A stretch of 64,000 nucleotides of DNA from Trogon surrucura. Its lineage: Eukaryota > Chordata > Aves > Trogoniformes > Trogonidae. The stretch spans positions 172,388,412 to 172,452,411 of the forward strand of contig CM036617.1 of assembly GCA_020746105.1 (NCBI GenBank), read 5' to 3'. A model generated the notes under the pieces. The model did no database searches and was not told the origin of the DNA. It saw only the letters and a list, made by a program, of their open reading frames with translations. A program made the position numbers and the translations under genes. This document shows, piece by piece, positions 11,791-22,156 of this stretch; positions within the stretch are counted from its first letter, which is position 1, and every line of letters starts with the position of its first letter.

Positions 11791-14700
11791 GTTGTTTTCG
11801 TATAAGCCATCCTTGATAGTATTTGCTTATGAGGCTTCTGATGGCAAGCAGGGTGACTTTCTGCAGGCCCCGATACCATTACTTGATGCGAAGCGCTGCT
11901 TAAGGATGCCCCGACTTTGACTCCAGCTCCTTATGTTCACAGTGTAGATTCAAATGTAGAAATTGTAACACCAAGTCAAGTTACTGTCATAACCTTAACA
12001 GACTTCTAACAGGCTGCAAGAGCAGGTAATCAAATATTTGAATTGGAGCACTTTCCGGTAACCTCACTTAATCCATACTTTTTACGAGGAAAATTAAAGC
12101 TATGTTTCCACTGGGTTCAGGCGAGGTTTCTGGAAATATGTGCTTGTAAACAAAATTACAAAGATTCTTCCCACCTGCTTCTGCTTTCACTCCTGATTAA
12201 ACCCTAAGGTCAATTATTTGAAAGTCTGGAGAAACTTCTGAGTCAGAGGTTGATCAGATTCCAGAAAGAGAAGAAATCCAAATGGGAAAAGGAGAACAGA
12301 TGAGGCAAAACTCGTAACGTTGACAGATAGGTTGGCTTTTTTACTGTAGTCTGTCAAGTTAGGACAGGGAAATTGTGATGTAATAGGAACAGAAATTGGT
12401 GGTTGTAATACAACCTGACATTTGTTTCAAATTGATGGAAAATTTCACAATATGCACATTTTATCCACATTGTTTTCTGCAGTGCAAGAACGCTAGGGCC
12501 ATTTTGTCTTCCTGTTGAGTAAGGGCTCCTTCTCTGTGCTCTTCTGTGTTTTTTTAAAAGAGCTGATCCACCTAGACATTAGGTACTTCTAGTTTTTAAA
12601 ATTATGGCTGAAATATTTTGATAATCCACCTTTGTAAAATGGCACACTGAAGAAAAAAACACATATACGAAGGCAAGCAGCTTACTGGACTACATCTTAG
12701 TGAAGTACAAGTAGTAAACATTGGGTTTGAAGTGTTACAGCCAGCTTGTGTTCTTGCTCACACTGACATGATGCTCACAGATTTAGACAGTGGATTCAGG
12801 AGTATATCTATCAGCAGGATTGGTTTAGTGGGGTTTACTGGCATTATGAGATGCTCTGGCTGTATTTATACTAGTAAACTAGATAAGACCAGGCTCCTTG
12901 CTAAAGGTGCTCATACCTTACTGCTTTCTGCCTTGGAATACTTTTTGCAGTAGCTGAAACTGCAAGTTTAGACACAAAATATGTGGAGAAGGAATGGAGA
13001 CCAGCAGGGATTTTGGAGCGATCTTCGTGATGCAGAGGAGCGTCACTGTAGTTCATTAGTGGTCTTGGATTTCCTTCTGTGGAAGCAGGAGGAGTGGAGA
13101 AAAAAAGGAAAAGAAGCAGAAAAAAAATAAAAAAGCTGGAAATAGCAAAGGGGCCTTTTAACAGCATCAAGAGGCACTTCTGTTTAACTTCAGAAGTGAT
13201 CATGAGAGCTTGGTGAGGAATAGAGCCCACATGATCTTCCATGCTCCAGACCCAGTTTGTAGCTGGCAGAAATCAGTGTAGCCATCAGTGTTATTCTCAT
13301 CTGTACCAGCAGAAATTTTGGGGCCACGTTTAAGCCGTTTAATATAGGTGCCCAGCTGAGGAAGTAGGAGTCTTTTTTCTCCATTGGGTTTACAGGAAGC
13401 CAAGTCTAAACTGCTTCTTTACAGTTAGATTTACAACAGAAGTCGCAGTGCTCAGTTAGACACTTCTGCTTAGTCAGGATGATTTCTTTCAGCTATCTAG
13501 AAGATAAGTATGTGGGCTTTCTTTAACATCAATGGAGAGACCAGGTCCAGATTTATTGCATTCTAGGACAATTATCTAAGACAGGTGGAATGAATCTCTG
13601 TCTATCTGCATTTGTTACAGGAAGAGCCTAGATGACTAATTTTGACTAGATGTCTGATTTTTCTACAGCTGCATTTGAATGGCATACCCACCACATTCTT
13701 AATGAAAACATCAGGCCCTGTGAAAATGAAAGGCACCTCAAACATGGAACTTAAATTTCAGATAAGTAAAATGCTGTCAAGACCTGATTCTCTCGTAATG
13801 GCAAAGATACTATCAATTTCAGGGGGGAAGACTCAGCCACAGACACTCATTGGTCTGGAGGTGGGTGTCTAATATTTTTGTAGGAACTATAATATCCCTA
13901 GTGTATTTCATAAGCTATATATTTTCTGGATTTGGGGGGTTAAATTCAAAATGCACTAGTTGTGCTTTTGTCAGATTGCATGTGATAGTTTGTGCAAATA
14001 ACATGCAGATAGGTGACTTGTCAAAGATCCAGAATGCATTATTTTTTTAGAGTTAGTCAGACTTTTCTTGAAGTATTTTGCCTCTTGTGCTGATATACAC
14101 TTACCAGCAAAGGTGCTAAACTCTGGAGTGACCCTTCTGGGTTAGTCCTGAGCTCTGATTGAGAGGGAAAATATTAATACTGCTCAATCTTATAACACAA
14201 AAGGAGCACACTAAATCCAGAACAGATAATGGGAACATCGTAAATGTATGGCTAGGCAAAGTAATAACATTCCAGAATTTGGAAATCCCATCAGATGAAG
14301 TCAGTGAAATGGAATGTATGTCATGAAATATAAAATGCCTGATAAAAATAAAGAGGGTTTAAGAAAGTTATTGAAGACACTGAACAAAAATATTCCAGTC
14401 TCAGAATCAGGAAGTCTGAGAGAGAGTAGTCGGCTGTACTGGAGCCTCAGGAATCTTAATAAGCATTTAAGGAGGGGAACAAGTTTATGGAGTTGGTAGG
14501 TGGCTTTTAAACATCTGTTTTTACCGATGATAATTCAGTTGAGATGTTGCGTGAAACATGCTGTTTTAAGGGAATAAGCAGGAGATCAATGAAATGCAGA
14601 AGAAGGATAGAAAAAAACCAACAAATTCTGAAGGAATTTTGAAAGGACTGAACAGTGGAGTTTCCAAGCTGAAGACAAAACAATATCAATGCAAACTGCG

Positions 14701-15481
14701 TAATATCAGCTGCTACACTAAGAAACAGGATTGTAGCAAACATTTTATTTACCTTTTATTTTAAGTTCTGAAGAGTAATGATTTAAGAGACAAAATATAT
14801 TTCTTAATTAAGAAACTGAAAAGAGAATTAGAACCAGGCGTTTAAAATATTCGTATAATACAGTCATGTATTTTTTAATTATCCTTTGTATCTCACACTT
14901 GGTGTGTAAACATTAGCCAGTCCTGTACCGAATCTGTAATTAATAGTCCTAGGACTTTTATCTGTTAGTCTCAGATTTTGTTTGGTTCCATGTGCTTTTT
15001 TCCTTTTCATTCTTTTTCATATGTCTGCAGTATCATCAATGCTGGAGAAAACAGAAAAGCTGAAGAAATGAATGGGCAGAGCAGTTCATTAAAGAGATTA
15101 TATCTGTATCTGGGCACATCTCATAGAAATCTGGATTAACCCTGAGCAAATGAGAGTGGAAACTTTAATTTAGTTCCAAGAGTAATAAAAACATTCTGCA
15201 TGGAAATGTGTATCATTTAACAGCACAGCCCTCTTCTTACTCACATTGTATATTGCAGTACTCCCCAGGGAACACATTCCTTCACATTTTTCTCCATCAA
15301 AGCCAGATTGCTGCTATGCCACGTAAATTGAGGCAGTACTTGAAGTGAAAGAGCAAATGGCTCACAGTTATATAAACCCTGCTGAGCAGTTCAGAAGCGG
15401 TTGGGTAACTGTTTCTTGGTTCTGTGTGTTTATTAATGGGGATTTCAGTGGCCAATGTCTGTGCTTGCAGTGTACTCTCTG
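11791..15481. other. Unique non-coding sequence
   Basis: No gene is supported. The frames at 12,901-13,242 and 13,190-13,403 (minus) and at 13,642-13,872 and 14,314-14,499 (plus) are short and unrecognised. Several start in A- or T-rich DNA. No mobile element was recognised. Confidence 0.5.
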
Positions 15482-15615
15482 ATCATAGAATCATAGAATG
15501 GTTTGGGTTGGAAGGAACATTAAAGTTTATCTGGTTTCAACCCCCCTGCCGTGGACAGGGACACCTCCCACTAGATAGGTCACTCAAAGGCCCATCCAGC
15601 CTGGCCTTGGACACT
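15482..15615 (-). mobile_element. CR1 LINE fragment, 3' end only
   Basis: On the plus strand it begins with two copies of the ATCATAGA-type unit that is the reverse complement of the CR1 3' terminal repeat. It continues through the conserved GGTTTGGGTTGGAAGGA segment, the CCCCCTGCCGTGGACAGGGA segment and CCATCCAGCCTGGCCTTGGA. Similarity fades after about 15,615. Only the 3' UTR and the last codons of ORF2 remain, so it is strongly 5'-truncated. CR1 is a non-LTR retrotransposon that commonly inserts as such short 3' pieces in birds. Confidence 0.9.
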
Positions 15616-18600
15616 TCCTTGCTGCAGTGTCCACAAAGCTGAGCTCCATGTGCCTGTGCCCCATCAGCTCCCAGACCATGCACAGAGCAGTGCTTTTGGC
15701 AAGTCAGTGTACAGGCCGCCTGTCTCAGCTGCATTACGAACAGTCTGTGGAGTGGGGATGGCGGGACAGGGGGTGGGGTGAGGTGTAAAGTGTCTCCTCA
15801 AAGCTACAAGTACCTGAGTACACATAGTAGCACACTGCAGGGGATCCTCTGGATACTGCCTTGTGTGAGACTAAAGGAGCATATTTACTCGCTTGCCCTT
15901 CCCTTTACCTGTTTTATGTTATTCCTTTACATGGTGTTTGGATTGTGAAACGTGGTGATATAACCTCCCTGTTCAGCAATGCCCAGCCCAGCTCACTAAA
16001 CTTGGACCCCATCTTTTCCCATCCACCAGCCTTGCTAAGAAAGCCTTTCTCTTTTTCTTCCATCAGATACGCAGGGGATAGTGGAAGGTGACTGTTTTGT
16101 TGGTCTTTTTGTGTCCAAGGCCATAACTTCTTCCTGTTAACTTTACTGTGATCTTTGGGAGAGCAGGAATATCACAATTTTGTCCTTAATGTGATACTTT
16201 AAGTTTTAATTAGTGAAATAAGATAGTCAGAATCTTGGCAAGATAATGGGGAAGGCCCCAAAACTGATGAAAATGGACTCCATGCCCACAGGTGCTTTTT
16301 TCCTTGGTCTTCCTGTGGACTGTGTAAGACAGTTGGCAATAAATCCTGGCATACAGAATGAAGAGGGAAAAAGGTATGAAAGACATTTTAGTAAAGCAAT
16401 ATAAAATCTTTTAAGAAACTTTATAAATAATAATAAGCAAAAGAACAAATCTGTTTTAATTTTTTTTCTGTCCACTTTGAAAACCTGTTGAAGGGGAACA
16501 GTGTGGTCAGAGACATATTCAAGGGCAGTACTACTCCACTTTTCGGTTACGTGCTTCCATTTCTGCATGGAGTTTGTCCATCCTGGCCTTTGAGAACTTT
16601 TTAGGAAGCTCATATGAGAATTCTCGATGCAAAAAATATTAACTCTAAATACATGTTTTCAAAGCTAGAAGTGGATAGCACCTTTCTCAGCTGCTTCACT
16701 GCTACTGTTTTTAGTATCTGACAACTGATCTCGGTCCATCTGATCTCAGTCCAGCTCAATAGAGGACGGACACCATACATCCCTATTTTAACTTGAAAGA
16801 AAGCAAAAAAAAAAAAAAGTCATAGCAAAAAAAGTGCTTTGAGAACAGTTTGACAGTCAGTAGGGAACAGCCAACACAAAGCAATTGGGAACAGCCAACA
16901 CAAAGCATCTGAACAAACACTGAACTGCTTAATGCAGTGACAATGAAATGTTATTTGCCTTTGTTTTCCCTAACTGCTTATTTAAAGTTAGTAAACTTCT
17001 GATTTTCTCCTAGTACTTTTCTCTACCTTTTGATCCAAAGAAACCAAGCAGCGCATTATAAATCATCAGTCTCTGACTGCACAGTATAGCTCTGTTTTCT
17101 AGAACAGCTCTGTAGACTGGAGGAAAAAAAAAGGGATAAAGCATCCAAGAAATTCTGGTTAGATATCACATGTGCTTGTCTCAAGGCCAATGGCCACATA
17201 CTTTATAATAAGTATTTTCTGGCACTGCATAAAGCAACAGCAAATTACAATGTATGCTGTTCCACTAAACTCTCTTTCATCTGCTCAGTGCAACCTTCTC
17301 ACACTTATTGTGGAGTTTCTAACACCAAGACAATAAGAAAGTATTCAATATTAAATTTGTTAATTACATAAATGCTGTTCTGTGCTTATCTCAATGTTGG
17401 ACAAGTGCCCAGGAAAAGAAAATAGTAAGACAAGTACTATTGACAAAAAATGAAGACCAAAAGGGGAAAAAAATAACCTACGTGGTTCGAGGTTTAAGAA
17501 TCTAGTCCTCTTACAGGCAAGTCAAACCAGTGCTGTATGGGCAGGCTCAGTATGGAGCAATGACAGAAATGCTGTTGGAATTTCCGTGGCAAAAACGGAT
17601 GCAGATTTATGTTGCAGAAGTATTTCCATGCACTCCTAAGCAGAAATCCTCTAGTCCCAGACAAGCTGATAGGAGCTGGGATGGGCAAGTTGGGAATACG
17701 CTATCAGACATCTCTGAATCTGTCTAGATGTAGACATCTAGGTATGTATAACTGCTCCTCCTTAGACTTGGCATCCATCCAGTGTTGGATTAGATACAGA
17801 CAGGATTAAATACACAAGGAGTTATGACAGAAGTGTAAGGATGAAAAGACTTCTGATTGAATAAGAAAAGTAGCAGAGAGAAGTGATGCAAATCTGCCTC
17901 AAACTTTCTTGTCTAGGTTATATAAATATTGTGAAATGCTTTGATGTCTCTATTATGAACAAAATTTACCCCAAATCCATTGTTAAGCATCTATTTTAAA
18001 AGACACAGAATTTCCAATTTTTGTGGTCAAAAAACATAACAGACTACAATAAGAAGAAAAAAAAAAAAAGAAAAATATGGGTGTAACATTCATATTTACC
18101 TTCTGGTTTCTATGCTTTCAGGGTGATCCTGAGTGATAATGTCTGTCTTTTTTTGTTTTTTTTCTTTAACAACATGTCCGAAAATTAACTTAATAAATAG
18201 GATGCAATTCTTAGATGATAGCTCAAAGAACTTACATATTAAACGTGTGGGACTGATGCTTCCTAGAATATTCCCATCAAGTGTAACATGTTTAGATTAA
18301 TATAATGAAAGGTGGCAATTCTTTAAACTGTGCTGTTCATTTCAGATCCTACTTCTAGGGATCTCAAAAAGAAATTTGTAAGGAGGGCATGAGGGGATGC
18401 ATTGGAATGTGAACTCATAGTACTAAGTGAAAACTCCTAATAGCATACCCAGATGATTTGAAAAGTGGTGTTAGGTTGTCTTAACTGAACAGAGCTGTCA
18501 GAAAATCTCTTTGACAAACTGTATCAGTTGTGATTTATTTTTTTTGTCAGAAAATATCTGTTTTCTGACACCAAGTCTTTCCACAAGAATGTGCTCTTCA

Positions 18601-19879
18601 AACAAAATTTATTAAGAAAGTCTTTTTAGTTTCTGGATAGAATTGCTGATCAAGTGTCAAAGTGAAAAGCATTCAGTCATTTTGTGATTGGAGCACACAT
18701 CGCAATGGAAGAGCTTTGTGCTAGTCCTAGGGTTAGTCCCAAGTGGTACTTCATCTTGGGAACAGCACAAGTGAAAAGTGACTGCCTCAGCTCTCCAGAA
18801 AGTGACTAGTTTGGAACATACTAATTTCTCCTATTTGTTTTGGCATAAGAACAACATTTATGTTTTAGGACCGTTATGAAATCTCAGGAAACCCAGTTCT
18901 GCTCAGTTGTTTGCTGAGGTTGCAAATTTCAAAATACCAAAAGTGAGTTGATTGAAGTGGCAACATTTTTAACAGGCCATTTTTATGAAAACAGGGGAAA
19001 AGTGAAAATCCTGTGTGTTACCGTTAAGAACAACAATAAGTGATTTCAATAACTATAAAGTTTAAGGTGGTTTAGAACATGTTTGAAATATCTGGAGACA
19101 AAGCAGAACACCATCTAACAAGCCCGCTGATCTCTGGATTCTGGAAGAGCCTTTGACAGATGCATCTGTCTTCATCATAGAGACTCCCATATGACACAGC
19201 TTTGAAATAGTGCTTAAATACAGTATACTCATATTCAGGTCAGCTGATCCAAGAAGCAAGGTGCAATGGACTTTCAATTCCTTACCATAGCCAAGTGTAA
19301 GCTGACCTCCCAGCAAAATGTTTCTGAAGTAGCAGCCTCACACTACCCCTAGGCAAAAACTCCATTCAAATGCTTTTCTTACCCTAGCTATCTGGGAAAG
19401 AATGGAGATGTTGGGCAGGTGAATTCTATAATTGCTGCCTTCCTTTCATAAATCAGTGAAGACATAATTCTTGTCACTGAGTATGTACAGCATGTGGAAG
19501 GAATGGTATGTGGATGGGAGGGGGACCTGGCTGCAAGTATTGATATTGAAACAGCAAATACTCCTCATAGTTTAACGCTGCAGTGTTTGTTTGGATGGCA
19601 AGATGGTGCAAAGGACAGATTTTAAAGGGTTTCCAGTACTTTAGGGGTGTGATTTATGGGTATTAGGTATCCAGCCTCAACTAGCCATCTAGGCTTTTTC
19701 TGTGGTCTGTGGAAAGAAACTTCATAGCCATGTTGCAATGGATTCGTTTTAATATAGATCTGTATGACTAAGAGGGTGAATCACTTCTTGTAAGTGCCTA
19801 TCCTTCTCCGTGGACTAGAGAGGTTGTACACAACTGACTACATTGGGTGCTTAACTTACGACAGTGGAAGTTAGATGAA
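15616..19879. other. Unique non-coding sequence with two small tandem duplications
   Basis: No gene is supported. The 128-residue minus frame at 16,227-16,613 is unrecognised. A 15-bp near-tandem duplication lies at 16,726-16,755 (13 of 15 bases match) and an exact 21-bp duplication at 16,863-16,907. A-runs occur near 16,806-16,819 and 18,058-18,070. Confidence 0.5.
16863..16907. repeat. Exact 21-bp direct repeat, 24-bp period
   Basis: GGGAACAGCCAACACAAAGC(A) occurs at 16,863-16,883 and again at 16,887-16,907 with no mismatch, separated by three bases. Lack of divergence suggests a recent local duplication. Confidence 0.9.
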
Positions 19880-20135
19880 TAACAGAATCAGAGAGTCGTC
19901 AGAGTTGAAAGGGATGTCTAGAGATCATCTAGTCCAATTACCCGCCGCTAAAGCAGGATCGCCTAGAGCACATCACACAGGAACACATCCAGGTGTGTTT
20001 TGAAGGTCTTCAAAGATGAAGACTACACAACCTCTCTGGGCAGCCTGTTCCAGTGCTTTGTCACCCTCACAGTAAAGAAGTTCTTCCTCATATTTAGATG
20101 AAATTTCCTGTGAACTGTCTAGTCCTATTGTGTAA
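19880..20135 (-). mobile_element. Older CR1 LINE fragment
   Basis: From its 3' end on the left it shows a degenerate AACAGAATCAGAGAGTCGTC end, AGATCATCTAGTCCAATTAC, a CTAAAGCAGGATC block, CAACCTCTCTGGGCAGCCTG, TTCCAGTGCTTTGTCACCCT and AAGAAGTTCTTCCTCAT. These are the conserved 3' blocks of CR1 in antisense. Many substitutions and a degraded terminal repeat indicate an older insertion than its right-hand neighbour at 20,178. The left tail and final ORF2 codons survive but no long open frame does. The right boundary is approximate. Confidence 0.88.
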
Positions 20136-20177
20136 CTTGTGAGCAACGCATCTCAGTCTCTGTGAAAAGCAATGATT

Positions 20178-20850
20178 ATAGAATCATAGAATCATAAAAT
20201 TGGCAGGATTGGAAGGGACCTTAAAGATCACCTAGTTCCAACTACCCCACCATGGGCAGGGACATCCCCCACTAGATCAGGCTGCCCAGAACCCCATCCA
20301 GCCTGGCCTTAAAAACTTCCAGGGATGGGGCTTCCACCACCTCTCTGGGCAACCTGTGCCAGTGTCTCACCACCCTCATGGTGAAGGACTTCTTCCTAAT
20401 GTCCAATCTGAACCAATCCATCTCTAGCTTCAATCCATACCCCAAAGTCCTATCACTACCTGGCATCCTAAAAAGCCCCTCACCAGCTTTCTTGTAGGCC
20501 CCCTTAAGATACTGGAAGGCCACAATAAGGTCTCCTCGGAGACTTCTTTTCTCCAGAATGAACAACCCCAACTCTCTCAGTCTGTCTTCATAGGAGAGGG
20601 GCTCCAACCCTCTGATCATCCTCGTGGCCCTTCTCTGGACACGCTCCAGCACATCCATATCTTTCTTGTACTGTGGGCTCCAGAACTGGATGCAGTACTG
20701 CAGGTGGGGTCTCATGAGAGCGGAGTAGAGGGGGAGAATCCCCTCCCTCAACCTTCTGGCCACGCACCTCTTAATGCAGCCCAGGACACGATTGGCTTTC
20801 TGGGCTGCAAGTGCCACTGATGGCTCATGCTGAGCTTCTCGTCCAACAGT
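20178..20850 (-). mobile_element. CR1 LINE, 5'-truncated copy with long ORF2 remnant
   Basis: The plus strand opens with ATAGAATCATAGAATCATAA (terminal repeat units), then TTGGAAGGGACCTTAAAGAT and the CCATGGGCAGGGACATCCCC block. An uninterrupted antisense reading frame follows from 20,817 down to 20,272. The copy ends abruptly near 20,850, where the 5' truncation lies. It sits about 40 bp from the truncated end of the older CR1 at 19,880-20,135, in the same orientation. It is one of the younger-looking copies in the window, since its frame is intact over 181 codons. Confidence 0.95.
20272..20817 (-). pseudogene. C-terminal part of CR1 ORF2 (reverse transcriptase)
   Basis: The 181-residue frame is the C-terminal region of the CR1 ORF2 protein, downstream of the catalytic reverse-transcriptase core. 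Recognisable CR1 blocks are [20 protein letters not shown] at residues 29-48, [20 protein letters not shown] at 58-77, RGDLIVAFQYLKGAYKKAGE at 94-113, and the terminal HRLPREVVEAPSLEVFKARL at 154-173. The catalytic core and endonuclease are absent, so it cannot mobilise itself. Codon 1 is a GTG, not a true start. Compared with the 37.6 kb copy, a base is missing near 20,814, throwing the preceding residues (LDEKLSMSHQ in the other frame) out of register. It is therefore a dead fragment with one upstream frameshift and no internal stop. Confidence 0.92.
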
Positions 20851-22046
20851 ACTTTTGAACTCCCTATATGCAGTTTCTTGTTCTCTTCTAGGAACAATAC
20901 AGGTGGGAAAGGAGAATCAGTCCTCTGGGTTCATTGTGATTCTTCATTTTTTTATCTTGTCCCTTACAGACAAAGAAATCTGTCATTTCGTCTTTCTAAT
21001 GTAGCCTTGACAGATGGAGACAAGTTCTCTAAATGGGTGGAAATGAAGACTCCTGGAAATGTTGTGAAAACATTAAGATCTCTGTTGCTATAAACTTGGA
21101 ATGATGCCATCTGGGAACTGTAATTTAAAAATCGACCCACAATAAAGTTTATCTTAAACCACACTTTTTTTTTTTTTTTTTCAGTAAGTTCTTTAGATAG
21201 TGTGAGTTTTGCACTCACTGATTGAGCCACATTATTACGTTCAAATAGATAAAATCTCCTGAGATTATCTGCAGGGTCAGTAGATCTTAAATAATGCAAT
21301 GTTGCAATCTTTAATTTCTGGTAACCCACACCTGGAAAATCCGCATGTAACATGTAGGCATTATTCAGTATTAGGCATCTTCAATGATATTCAAGAGAGG
21401 AAGAAAATGAGGTTGCTCTCTTTTTAAATTTCTGCAATACATGAACCAAGATTCCCACTGAACATCTCTTGAATGAGGATTAATTCTTCTCTGCACTTCT
21501 AGCAAACTTAGTCTGCAAAATGGACATGTACTCTCTCCTCGAAATGTTGCAGTAGAAATATCCACTGCAGGAATTCGAATACTGCCCAACACCAAAAAGC
21601 CAGAGTCTGACATACAGACCTATTCCTATAAATACAGGATATAAAATCTTGTTGAGAGCAGTGGACTTTTCTGCTGGGACAGTTCCCCTGTCCTGTTCCA
21701 TGGTCTGTGATGGAGCTCAGATTTTTCCCAGTCCTCGTGAAACAGTGTCTCCTGTTCAAAAATCTTGTTACTGGTAGTTTTCCTCTGGCCCAAATGAGAT
21801 GAACTGACCATTAATAAGAAGCACCTCACAGCCTTACAGAGAATGAGCTTTACTGAATCTTTCTCAATATTTTACCTCTATTACTAAGTGACTATTATTA
21901 AAAATTCATGGGATCTAAAAGTGAGCACAAAATGGGGCTGGGTAGGAACTCCTTGGATTTCTACCTATGTCTGTATTGAATAAAGTGAACCTAAATCCCG
22001 GACTGATGGCAGGTCTTTTATAACATACTGTTCAAGTTTTTTTAAT
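20851..22046. other. Unique non-coding sequence
   Basis: No gene is supported. The cluster of minus frames at 20,964-21,829 (up to 129 codons) comprises overlapping frames with no family resemblance, and part is matched by an opposing plus frame at 20,827-21,093. A 17-T run lies at 21,165-21,181. Confidence 0.5.
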
Positions 22047-22156
22047 TTCCCTTCCCTTCCCTTCCCTTCCCTTCCCTTCCCTTCCCTTCCCTTCCCTTCC
22101 CTTCCCTTCCCTTCCCTTCCCTTCCCTTCCCTTCCCTTCCCTTCCCTTCCCTTCCC
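22047..22156. repeat. Pure (TTCCC)22 satellite-like array
   Basis: Twenty-two uninterrupted TTCCC units fill 110 bp, followed by a degenerate pyrimidine tail (T-CCCCC-TTTC, then a T-rich run) to about 22,182. The strand is all pyrimidine and the complement is (GGGAA)n. Four or more consecutive GGG tracts with 2-base loops meet the usual G-quadruplex pattern, and the mirror symmetry also permits triplex (H-DNA). Absence of interruptions implies recent expansion and probable length polymorphism. It is not a telomeric (TTAGGG) repeat. Confidence 0.97.

Noticed and set aside
16227-16613. 128-codon minus-strand open frame
   Set aside because: No recognised domain, the central part is a low-complexity hydrophobic/lysine run from AT-rich DNA, and there is no exon context.
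22047-22156. Possible interstitial telomeric repeat
   Set aside because: The unit is TTCCC, not TTAGGG/CCCTAA.
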